A stretch of DNA of 12,148 nucleotides from JAVBSX01 sp031549145 (lineage in GTDB: Bacteria; Planctomycetota; Planctomycetia; Pirellulales; Thermoguttaceae). Shown piece after piece: positions 6,933-12,148 of the stretch. The translations under genes and the position numbers were made by a program. Position 1 is the stretch's first letter, and every line of letters starts with the position of its first letter. A model generated the notes under the pieces. That model was given only the letters and a program-made list of their open reading frames with translations. It had not been told where the DNA came from and made no database searches. The stretch is taken from positions 1-12,148 of the forward strand of contig JAVBQI010000096.1 of NCBI GenBank assembly GCA_031549145.1. The letters run 5' to 3'.

Positions 6933-8192
6933 CTACCCCCGTTTCGAGAGGACGTTGGCTTCGTACTTGCGGACCTCGTCGATCCAACGGGTTCCGACCG
7001 GGACGCCTTGCTTCTGGCAATACATGTCCCAAATCGCTCCGAACGGAAGCGTCTTGAGCTCTTCCAACATCGCGAGCCGTTGGGAAAAATCCCCTTCCAG
7101 TTCCCATGCCCGCATCTGGTCGATCGGCTCAAGCAAGGCCGCAAGCAGCGCTTTGAGCATCGCCCGGGTACCGATCACCCACGCGAAAATGCGGTTGACC
7201 GTCGCGTCGAAGAAATCAAGGCCGATGTGTACCCGTTTCAGAAGGTTGTTGCGAACGAGTTCTTCCGCGATGTTCCGCAAATCGTCGTTCCAGATCACGA
7301 CATGGTCGCTGTCCCAGCGGACCGGGCGACTGACGTGCAAAAGCATCTCATCGAGAAAGAGCGAGCAGGACGAGAGCTTATCGGCGATTCCCTCGGTCGG
7401 ATGAAAATGGCCGGCATCGAGACAGAGGAGTTTTTTGCGGGACGCGGCATAGCCCATAAAAAATTCGTGCGAGCCGACGACATAGGTTTCGCTCCCGATC
7501 CCGAACAGCTTGCTCTCGACGGCGTCGAGTTCGTGCTTGGGGCTGATCGGTTCGGCGAAAATTTCGTCGAGCGATTCGGCCATTCTTTTGCGGGGAGAAA
7601 GCCGGTCGACGGGAATGTCCTTATAACCGTCCGGCATCCAAAAGTTGACGACGGCTGGGGTTTTCAGCTTTTTGCCCATCTCTTCGGCGATTTTCCGGCA
7701 GGCGATTCCGTGCCGGATCCAGAATTTGCGGATTTTTTTATCGGCATGGGACAGTGTAAAACCGTCGGCCGCCTTCGGGTGGGAAAAGTAGGTCGGGTTG
7801 AAGTCGAGGCCGAGCTCGTTCTTTTTGGCCCAATCGATCCAGCCTTGAAAATGCTCCGGTTCGATTTCGTCCCGTTCGATTTTTTTCCCGCCGTGCTCGA
7901 GATAAATCGCGTGCAAACTGAAACGGTGCTTCCCGGGAATCATCCGGAACGCCTCTTCGGCATCGGCTCGGAGTTCCGGAGCGGTGCGGGCCTTGCCCGG
8001 GTAATTTCCGGTCGCGAGAATCCCGCCGCCGGTCAGCCCCTCGGTCGATTCAAATCCGCCGACATCGTCTCCTTGCCAACAGTGCAGCGAAATTTTGATC
8101 GTCGTGAGGGCGTCCATTGCCTTTTCGACATTGACGCCGACTTGGGCATAACGTTCTTTGGCAAGTTTGAAAGATTGGTCTACGGAACTCAT
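6933..8192 (-). CDS. rhaA: L-rhamnose isomerase
   Basis: Isomerises L-rhamnose to L-rhamnulose, the first step of L-rhamnose catabolism, in the cytoplasm with divalent metal. From the ATG at 8192 the protein is 419 residues, the same length as E. coli RhaA and collinear with it as I remember that sequence. Conserved blocks include HCWQGDDV (37-44), TGNYPGKAR (61-69), ELGLDFNPTYFSHP (126-139), DGFTLSHAD (143-151) and CLDAGHFHPTE (257-267). The metal-site residues expected from the E. coli structure are present with a constant offset of 8: E226, D259, H262, H286, D294, D296 and D326. GAGGAGAG (8201-8208) sits 8 nt before this ATG. A longer frame up to 8258 would begin inside the palindromic repeat and is not used. 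No rhaB, rhaD or rhaM gene is adjacent, so the rest of the pathway must lie elsewhere or differ. The palindrome ends only 17 bp before the Shine-Dalgarno site. Confidence 0.98.
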   Translation of the reverse strand: MSSVDQSFKLAKERYAQVGVNVEKAMDALTTIKISLHCWQGDDVGGFESTEGLTGGGILATGNYPGKARTAPELRADAEEAFRMIPGKHRFSLHAIYLEHGGKKIERDEIEPEHFQGWIDWAKKNELGLDFNPTYFSHPKAADGFTLSHADKKIRKFWIRHGIACRKIAEEMGKKLKTPAVVNFWMPDGYKDIPVDRLSPRKRMAESLDEIFAEPISPKHELDAVESKLFGIGSETYVVGSHEFFMGYAASRKKLLCLDAGHFHPTEGIADKLSSCSLFLDEMLLHVSRPVRWDSDHVVIWNDDLRNIAEELVRNNLLKRVHIGLDFFDATVNRIFAWVIGTRAMLKALLAALLEPIDQMRAWELEGDFSQRLAMLEELKTLPFGAIWDMYCQKQGVPVGTRWIDEVRKYEANVLSKRG

Positions 8193-8225
8193 ATTCGTTG
8201 CTCTCCTCGGGTTAAAATCAGGACG

Positions 8226-8346
8226 ATTGCAAAGTCGAGGTTCCAATACTAGCCCCAAGCGTCAGCGCGGGGGGATACATCAGGTTTTACGGTTCAATCA
8301 CCCCGCGATTACGTTTGGGGCTAGTATTAAAAAAGGACTTTGCAAT
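8226..8346. repeat. Dispersed palindromic repeat, copy B, upstream of rhaA
   Basis: A 121-bp near-palindrome. Outer arms ATTGCAAAGTC (8226-8236) and GACTTTGCAAT (8336-8346) are perfect. An 8/7-nt internal loop follows. The inner arms 8245-8276 and 8297-8328 pair with five mismatches, including six perfect outer positions (AATACT with AGTATT), around a 20-nt loop. The arms share AGCCCCAAGCGT, AGCGCGGGGGGATA and CTAGTATT with copy A at 1-92, while the loops differ. The mismatches within copy B are larger than the differences between the same arms of A and B, so the sequence of each arm, not just pairing, is shared. It lies in the rhaA upstream region and could fold in its leader RNA or displace its promoter. 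Confidence 0.9.
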
Positions 8347-8589
8347 TCTCCTGGGGTTGAAATTGGCAGTATGCGGGAAATGAAGTAAATATTCAAAATA
8401 GGCGGATTCGGTTTTGTGAAAATGGGGGATTATCTCGACTCAAAATAAGCGAAAACCCGGAAAATGGGCTGGACACGCTCCTGTGTTTTTGGCAATAATT
8501 CGCGGCGTTTTTATGGTAAGCATCGACAGCAGGCATTGAATGCCGACCGATTCGGCGTTGGTTCAACAATACATGGGATAACAAAAAAC
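8347..8589. other. Intergenic stretch upstream of the lipoprotein pair
   Basis: Between palindrome copy B and the first lipoprotein gene. I see no convincing gene here: frames are short and lack ribosome sites. It holds the candidate promoter at 8470-8499 and small dyads, GGCAT-TGA-ATGCC (8532-8544) and GCCGA/TCGGC just after it, of unknown meaning. Any promoter for rhaA, reading leftward, must lie here or inside the palindrome; I could not pick one out. Confidence 0.5.
8470..8499 (+). promoter_or_regulatory. Putative promoter for lipoprotein pair
   Basis: TGGACA (8470-8475) and AATAAT (8494-8499) are separated by 18 nt, about 90 bp before the first lipoprotein ATG. Each differs from the sigma-70-type consensus by one base. 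Assigned by consensus only. Confidence 0.35.
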
Positions 8590-8823
8590 ATGGACGGCAG
8601 CAACCGAATTAATAAAATCAGGCGAGGCATTTTGCTCGCTTTTTTCGGAATAATGGTTTTTCTTCTTGGCGGATGTCATAGTTTTCGGTCGTCAACCGAC
8701 GAGACGGACGGCATTTATTCGCCGAAACCGTCTTATAAAACCAAGGACAAAACCAAGAAAAAAACCTCTCCTCAAAGCCAACAACGGCTACAGGATTTCG
8801 TCGCCGCTCCCCGGCTGAACTGA
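8590..8823 (+). CDS. Small lipoprotein, function unknown
   Basis: 77 residues. A short basic N-terminus (KIRR, residues 9-12) and hydrophobic core (13-26) end in the lipobox LGGC with Cys29, so signal peptidase II would leave a 49-residue lipidated peptide. The mature part is hydrophilic and lysine-rich (a KTKDKTKKK run, residues about 50-58) and ends in APRLN; no enzyme motif is visible. The frame is open upstream to 8464, but that extension is basic, has no ribosome site and would bury the signal peptide, so the ATG at 8590 is used. GGGA (8575-8578) lies 11 nt before it, a weak site. A second small lipoprotein follows 34 bp downstream on the same strand, suggesting one transcript. I do not recognise the family. 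Confidence 0.72.
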   Translation: MDGSNRINKIRRGILLAFFGIMVFLLGGCHSFRSSTDETDGIYSPKPSYKTKDKTKKKTSPQSQQRLQDFVAAPRLN

Positions 8824-8857
8824 GTTCTTCCTTATCCTTGATTCTTCGCAAATACAT

Positions 8858-9046
8858 ATGTCCCGCATTATTTTACTCGCCTTGTTAATGATTAGCATAT
8901 CCCTGGCCGGTTGTCAATTATTGCCGGGAAAACGGGTCAAACATAACGGTCCGGTCAAATCGATTTTCGGAGTGCACAAAGGCAACGATTCGGAATTCCA
9001 AAAAAAGGTCGCCGCCGACCCGTTTCCGCCGGCCGATTCGTTTTGA
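8858..9046 (+). CDS. Small lipoprotein, function unknown
   Basis: 62 residues. After MSR a hydrophobic stretch (4-16) leads to the lipobox SLAGC with Cys19, giving a 44-residue mature lipoprotein. The mature part contains FQKKVAADPFPPA (47-59). I recall a similar ending, with DPFP preceded by a basic-acidic helix, in small planctomycete lipoproteins, but cannot confirm it here. No Shine-Dalgarno site is clear; the start is fixed by the signal peptide. It is the second gene of the probable lipoprotein pair and ends 58 bp from the convergent tetR-type gene. Envelope location is a safe inference; the role is unknown. Confidence 0.72.
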   Translation: MSRIILLALLMISISLAGCQLLPGKRVKHNGPVKSIFGVHKGNDSEFQKKVAADPFPPADSF

Positions 9047-9104
9047 GACGCAAGGCTCCAGATCGCTTAGCCGAGCGGCACTAACACCGCGATCTTAACG
9101 TCGC

Positions 9105-9773
9105 TTATTGCGTTCGATCCACATTCAAGATGAGAAAGGTGTGGTTGATGATGTTCTCCTTCAGCTCCGCCAGTTCGTTCGCATTAAAATCGACCAGGTC
9201 GGTTTGACGTACCAGGCATTCTCGCTGCATACGAAAACTCATCATATATCCCAGGATTCCCGAAGTATGGAAGACGGCTAAACGATGATCATCGTTACCT
9301 GTCACCCTTTTGACCAGATCGAGAAAGATTTCATAATTCTTCTTGAAATATTTTTCATAAAGCGTGTCGAAGAGCGGTGAGGGATAGAGAAGTTCAAAAA
9401 AGATAATCCGCACATACCAATTCGGGTTTTCGGAATTGTACATTCCCTCGATCATATTGCCCAGAAAACCGATAAACATTCGTTCGACTTCTTCGTGATC
9501 CGGTATTTTGGGCTGAGACAGGACATCAAAATCGTGTTCCAGTGACTGGGTCCGATACGGGGCCAGGCGGTCGAAAACGGCTTCGTACAGGTTTTCCTTG
9601 CTTTTGTAGTGGTACATGATCGCGGAGACGGTCAATCCCGCCTCTTCGGCGATCATCCGTACCGTCGCGACCGCGAAGGGATAGGTCGCGAACACCTTTA
9701 AGGCGGCCAACATGATCCGCTCTTCTTTGACAAGTTTCGTTTTGTCGATTGATAAAAAAAAGTGTGAGGTCAT
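9105..9773 (-). CDS. TetR-family regulator, CecR-like C-terminal domain
   Basis: 222 residues. An N-terminal TetR DNA-binding domain (about 16-64) contains VRMIAEEAGLTVSAIMYHYK (38-57) and SKENLYEAVF (58-67), the usual helix-turn-helix followed by the YxxKxxLY motif. The C-terminal part, with FHTSGILGYMMSFRM (168-182) and ENIINHTFLIL (206-216), resembles that of E. coli CecR (YbiH, DUF1956-type) by memory, suggesting a small-ligand-sensing repressor; the ligand is unknown. GAGGAGAG (9779-9786) lies 5 nt before the ATG, a strong site matching that of rhaA. It is divergent from the small gene at 10216 across a 442-bp AT-rich region that contains a candidate operator. It probably represses itself and that neighbour, but only the arrangement supports this. 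Convergent with the lipoprotein pair, with no transport or enzyme target next to it. Confidence 0.93.
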   Translation of the reverse strand: MTSHFFLSIDKTKLVKEERIMLAALKVFATYPFAVATVRMIAEEAGLTVSAIMYHYKSKENLYEAVFDRLAPYRTQSLEHDFDVLSQPKIPDHEEVERMFIGFLGNMIEGMYNSENPNWYVRIIFFELLYPSPLFDTLYEKYFKKNYEIFLDLVKRVTGNDDHRLAVFHTSGILGYMMSFRMQRECLVRQTDLVDFNANELAELKENIINHTFLILNVDRTQ

Positions 9774-9937
9774 TTTTTCTCTCCTCGCATCGGGAAATTG
9801 TCGGGGGTGATTTTTGGATTCGTCAATGATTCAAACGCGATAATATTTTGACACAACGGGATCCGTCGCTCGGAATCGACGGCAAAACATTCGCGAAACG
9901 ATAAATCGCAATCAAACGCGCTGAAAAATTTTTCTAA

Positions 9938-9966
9938 TTGACTTTACGGATATGCTGTATAATAAT
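9938..9966 (+). promoter_or_regulatory. Putative promoter for gene at 10216
   Basis: TTGACT (9938-9943) matches the -35 consensus in five of six positions. AATAAT (9961-9966) follows at 17 nt, overlapping TATAAT (9958-9963) at the tighter spacing of 14 nt. It would produce a leader of roughly 240 nt before the ATG at 10216. This is the best sigma-70-type match in the window. Confidence 0.6.
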
Positions 9967-9981
9967 AATTATAGACATGCG

Positions 9982-10004
9982 TTTACAGAATGCGATTCTG
10001 AAAA
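9982..10004. promoter_or_regulatory. Candidate TetR-type operator
   Basis: Dyad TTTACAGAAT-GCG-ATTCTGAAAA: the core CAGAAT/ATTCTG is perfect, then one mismatch, then three more A-T pairs. It lies just downstream of the promoter candidate at 9938-9966, at about the transcription start, where a bound repressor would block initiation. The size suits a TetR dimer and a TetR gene is divergent next door. Binding is inferred only. Confidence 0.45.
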
Positions 10005-10215
10005 ATAATACATATTTTTTCTCGGCAAAGAATTAATGACGGAATATTCTTTCTATACCGATTGAAGGCGGAATTGCAAGAGTCTCATGGATGTTCCTTT
10101 CGTTCAATAATCAAAGGGGTTTGACTCGCAAATACACAAAAAAACCAGCAAACCCGAGACGACAGGTTTGTCCTGCCGAATCGCAAACAAAAGACGATAA
10201 GGAAGGAGGAAGAAA

Positions 10216-10473
10216 ATGAGCACTCAATATCATACAAAATCGATGTTGCAAGGTGCCGAAGAACATCCCAACCCGGGACAACGGCGGCAGGGCAATCTGC
10301 CGAGAACAAGAAGCGAGAACCGTTTCGGAACGTGTTACGACGGTCTTTCTCCGGAAACACGACGTTTCGCGGAGGCGTTCGAGCAGTACCGCGACGAAAC
10401 CCATCGTCAAATGCTTTCGTACAACGAAATCATGTTCGTCATCAAATCGCTTGGCTACCGTTTGGTGGACTGA
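10216..10473 (+). CDS. Small hypothetical protein
   Basis: 85 residues, no signal peptide or membrane segment. The first 38 residues are polar, basic and probably disordered. Residues 44-83 look helical: SPETRRFAEAFEQYRDET (45-62) and SYNEIMFVIKSLGYR (68-82). The form aromatic-helix then E-I/V-x-x-V-I/L-x-S-L-GY resembles the C-terminus of small uncharacterised planctomycete proteins that I recall with WSEVL and LGY; this is memory, not a search. The gene has the strongest ribosome site in the window (GGAGGA at 10205-10210, 5 nt before the ATG), which supports it being real. Its last five codons and stop lie in the first copy of a perfect 19-bp tandem repeat. It is divergent from the tetR-type gene, probably regulated by it, and convergent with flgK, 38 bp away. 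Confidence 0.75.
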   Translation: MSTQYHTKSMLQGAEEHPNPGQRRQGNLPRTRSENRFGTCYDGLSPETRRFAEAFEQYRDETHRQMLSYNEIMFVIKSLGYRLVD

Positions 10474-10492
10474 CTACCGTTTGGTGGACTGA
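10455..10492. repeat. Perfect 19-bp tandem duplication at a stop codon
   Basis: CTACCGTTTGGTGGACTGA occurs at 10455-10473 and again immediately at 10474-10492 with no mismatch. The first copy encodes the final YRLVD and its TGA; the second lies just after the stop. Because 19 is not a multiple of three, the second copy is read in another frame, and the stop in the first copy keeps the protein unchanged. It looks like a recent slippage event. Confidence 0.98.
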
Positions 10493-10511
10493 GGGCGAAC
10501 GCGACGAATTC

Positions 10512-12148
10512 TCACATCGCGATCAGGGCGTCGAGCATTTCGTTGATCACGGTCACGTATTTCGCCGTCGCTTGGTACATCCGTTGGAAGTTGAGGAGAC
10601 TGACCGTTTCCTCGTCGATATCGACCCCGCAAATCGAATTTCGCTGGGCCGAGAGCGAGGTGTAATAGCTGATGTCCCCCGTCGCGACCGCCTTGATCGT
10701 TCCGGCCTTCGACATGGTTTCGATCACCATCACTCGATACGATTCGGTGATCGATTTGTTGCCAAGCCCGGAAAGCCGGGTCTCCGGCATCGCGGCGAGC
10801 CGGACGCCGTTTTCCGTGTCGGCGCCGATCCCGCTCGCACTGACCGCGAGCTTGCCGGGATCGGTTTTCAGCGTCGAATTGATCCCGATCGTCCGCGAAT
10901 CCGTCCCGGTAAAAAACGTGTTGAGCCCGAGCGCCGCGAGCACGTTCGCCGTGTCGTTCGCGAACGCGAATTCCTTTTCCGCCGAGGTCGAAGTGATTTT
11001 CAACCGGTTGTCCGAGGTGAGCTTCGCGCTGATCCCGTCGATCGCGTTGAGTGCGTCGACGATGTCGTTCAACGTTGTTTTCGTGCCGTTCGTCCCGGAA
11101 AAATCGACGCGGATTTCCGTTGTCGTCGCGGTGCCGCTCACCGTGTCCTGCACCAACACCGAAAAAACGCCGCTCTTCGGCTGTTCGAAAAGCCCGAGCT
11201 GATCGAGCGGGGTGTCGGCGTCCTTAACGCCGGTCAGTCCGGTCAGTTCCTCGTATCCGGTCAAGCCCTGCCCGGAAGCGTAAAGTTTGTTGAATTCCCG
11301 GATCAGCGAGCCGACATATTCGTCGAGCTGCTCGGAAAACCCGCCGAGAATCGCGTCCCGCCCTTCGTACATGCCGTTGAGCTTTCCGGAATAAATGTCG
11401 AGCGCGGCGTTGTTCGATTCGAACCGGATTTCGGCGAGCGACAGATCGCCGTAAGGATCGGTGTTGTAACCGACGGTCACCTTTCGGGCACCGTTATTCG
11501 TAACCAACGCGTCCCCACCACAATAAACGGTAACGACGCCGTTCTCGTCCTCATGCGTTTTGATGTTGATCAGGGCGGACAGTTCCGAGAGGGCGAGGAG
11601 CCGATCGTCACGCAGCCCGACCGCTTCGACCCCGGGCCGCTCGGCCGCCTCGATCTTGGCGATCGCGTTGTTGAGGTTCGCGATTTCCGAGGTCAGCCGA
11701 TTGATCTCATCGGCCGTATCGGCGATGCTTTTGTTGATATCGACCCTTGCCGTCAGGATCGAACTGCTCATCTTCTGGATCATCTCGACCAGCTTCCCCG
11801 CCTCGTCGATGCAGATTTGCCGGATACTCAAACTCTCCGGCTGGTTCAGGACATCGCCGATCGCGTTGAAAAAATTGTCCAGCTGCGTGCTCAAATCCGA
11901 ATCGGTCAGTTCGTTGAGAATGAACTCCAACTGGTTGTAGACGTTCGATTGCGTCGAGGTGTTCATCGCATCGCTCTGCGAGGTCCGCAGGCGGTCTTCG
12001 AGGTACTGGTCGATCATCTGGATGACCCCGGTGACATCGACGCCGCTGCCGATCGTGTAACCGCCCGTCGTCTGTTTCGGATAGCTGCTCGCGAGGATCA
12101 CCTGCTCCCGGACGTAGCCCGGCGTGCTCGAGTTCGTCAGGTTTTGAC
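10512..12148 (-). CDS. flgK: Flagellar hook-filament junction protein FlgK (5' end outside window)
   Basis: Structural protein exported by the flagellar type III system; it forms the first junction ring between hook and filament. The visible part is 544 residues, running off the window edge in frame. It opens with NLTNSSTPGYVREQVILA, the family's TPGY-containing N-terminal helix, and soon GSGVDVTGVIQMID. A helical segment follows, then a central insert with FSVLVQDTVSG, TTLNDIVDALN, FAFANDTANVLAALGLNTFF and an ATG-type beta region. It ends with GVDIDEETVSLLNFQRMYQA and TAKYVTVINEMLDALIAM, the typical C-terminal coiled-coil partner. About 20-30 N-terminal residues are missing to the right, where the promoter must lie. 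GTG at 12101 is an internal valine codon, not a start. The flagellin-like neighbour gene flgL is not downstream: the next minus-strand space holds only the convergent small gene. No stops or frameshifts. Confidence 0.95.
   Translation of the reverse strand, partial: QNLTNSSTPGYVREQVILASSYPKQTTGGYTIGSGVDVTGVIQMIDQYLEDRLRTSQSDAMNTSTQSNVYNQLEFILNELTDSDLSTQLDNFFNAIGDVLNQPESLSIRQICIDEAGKLVEMIQKMSSSILTARVDINKSIADTADEINRLTSEIANLNNAIAKIEAAERPGVEAVGLRDDRLLALSELSALINIKTHEDENGVVTVYCGGDALVTNNGARKVTVGYNTDPYGDLSLAEIRFESNNAALDIYSGKLNGMYEGRDAILGGFSEQLDEYVGSLIREFNKLYASGQGLTGYEELTGLTGVKDADTPLDQLGLFEQPKSGVFSVLVQDTVSGTATTTEIRVDFSGTNGTKTTLNDIVDALNAIDGISAKLTSDNRLKITSTSAEKEFAFANDTANVLAALGLNTFFTGTDSRTIGINSTLKTDPGKLAVSASGIGADTENGVRLAAMPETRLSGLGNKSITESYRVMVIETMSKAGTIKAVATGDISYYTSLSAQRNSICGVDIDEETVSLLNFQRMYQATAKYVTVINEMLDALIAM

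Larger units (their letters stand above)
9774..10215. other. AT-rich divergent intergenic region
   Basis: 442 bp between the tetR-type gene and the small gene at 10216, visibly richer in A and T than the coding DNA. It contains a hairpin CCGTCG/CGACGG (9863-9868 with 9877-9882), a promoter candidate at 9938-9966, an operator-like dyad at 9982-10004 and a leader with alternative pairings at 10116-10188. The only open frames after the promoter are tiny (19 codons from 9977; 9 codons from about 10036; 7 codons from 10088) and lack ribosome sites. I see no gene and no repeat shared with the rest of the window. Confidence 0.6.

Noticed and set aside
7008..8252. Long plus-strand frame opposite rhaA
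   Set aside because: Antisense shadow of a gene with complete RhaA motifs.
8193..8258. N-terminal extension of rhaA to 8258
   Set aside because: It would translate part of the palindromic repeat; the ATG at 8192 has a strong Shine-Dalgarno site and gives the standard 419 residues.
8464..8589. 42-codon N-terminal extension of the first lipoprotein
   Set aside because: Would bury the signal peptide; no ribosome site.
9060..9095. AGATCGC/GCGATCT dyad between the lipoprotein pair and the tetR-type gene
   Set aside because: 7-bp arms with a 22-nt loop and no T-run; too weak to call a terminator.
9977..10036. 19-codon frame after the promoter, and two shorter ones at about 10036 and 10088
   Set aside because: No Shine-Dalgarno sites and no recognisable peptide; left as a possible leader peptide only.
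1..12148. CRISPR array, tRNA, rRNA, insertion sequence or prophage
   Set aside because: No regularly spaced repeats, cloverleaf-like segments, transposase motifs or phage genes were seen on either strand.

Overview
The window looks like chromosomal DNA of a member of the Planctomycetota, probably a Pirellulales-type lineage. I infer this from several things together. One gene encodes a TPR protein fused to two RNA polymerase alpha-CTD-like domains. Another encodes a membrane-anchored zinc-ribbon protein with duplicated secretin-N-terminus-like modules. There are tiny lipoproteins, many genes without a Shine-Dalgarno site, and dispersed palindromic intergenic repeats of the kinds whose chance translations contain SPKRQRG or PLPHGRGS, which I recall from planctomycete genomes. 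I could not run a database search, so the lineage is an inference.

Layout, left to right. Positions 1-92 hold a palindromic dispersed repeat. Next come a zinc-ribbon/six-helix membrane protein of unknown role (141-1694, +) and glycerate 2-kinase (1728-3128, +). The gap 3129-3344 lies between convergent genes and is filled with palindromic repeats. The minus-strand gene 3345-5312 encodes a zinc-ribbon, single-pass protein with two STN-like modules. It is divergent from the TPR/tandem alpha-CTD gene (5520-6845, +), and the AT-rich promoter region lies between them. A strong hairpin terminator (6876-6927) separates the latter from the convergent L-rhamnose isomerase gene rhaA (6933-8192, -). A second copy of the first palindrome (8226-8346) sits directly upstream of rhaA. 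Two small lipoprotein genes follow (8590-8823 and 8858-9046, +). Then comes a CecR-like TetR regulator (9105-9773, -) and a 442-bp AT-rich divergent region with a promoter, a candidate operator and a long leader. A small conserved-looking protein follows (10216-10473, +), whose stop codon lies at the end of the first copy of a perfect 19-bp tandem duplication. The window ends in the 5'-truncated flagellar hook-filament junction gene flgK (10512-12148, -).

The genes do not form one pathway. Glycerate kinase and rhamnose isomerase are stand-alone metabolic enzymes, and flgK indicates a flagellate life stage. The two zinc-ribbon membrane proteins and the TPR/alpha-CTD protein belong to poorly characterised lineage-type families. 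I saw no CRISPR array, tRNA, rRNA, insertion sequence or prophage. The least explained items are the two palindrome families, the tandem alpha-CTD protein with altered DNA-contact residues, the internal duplication in the STN-like protein, and the regulated-looking leader at 9938-10215.
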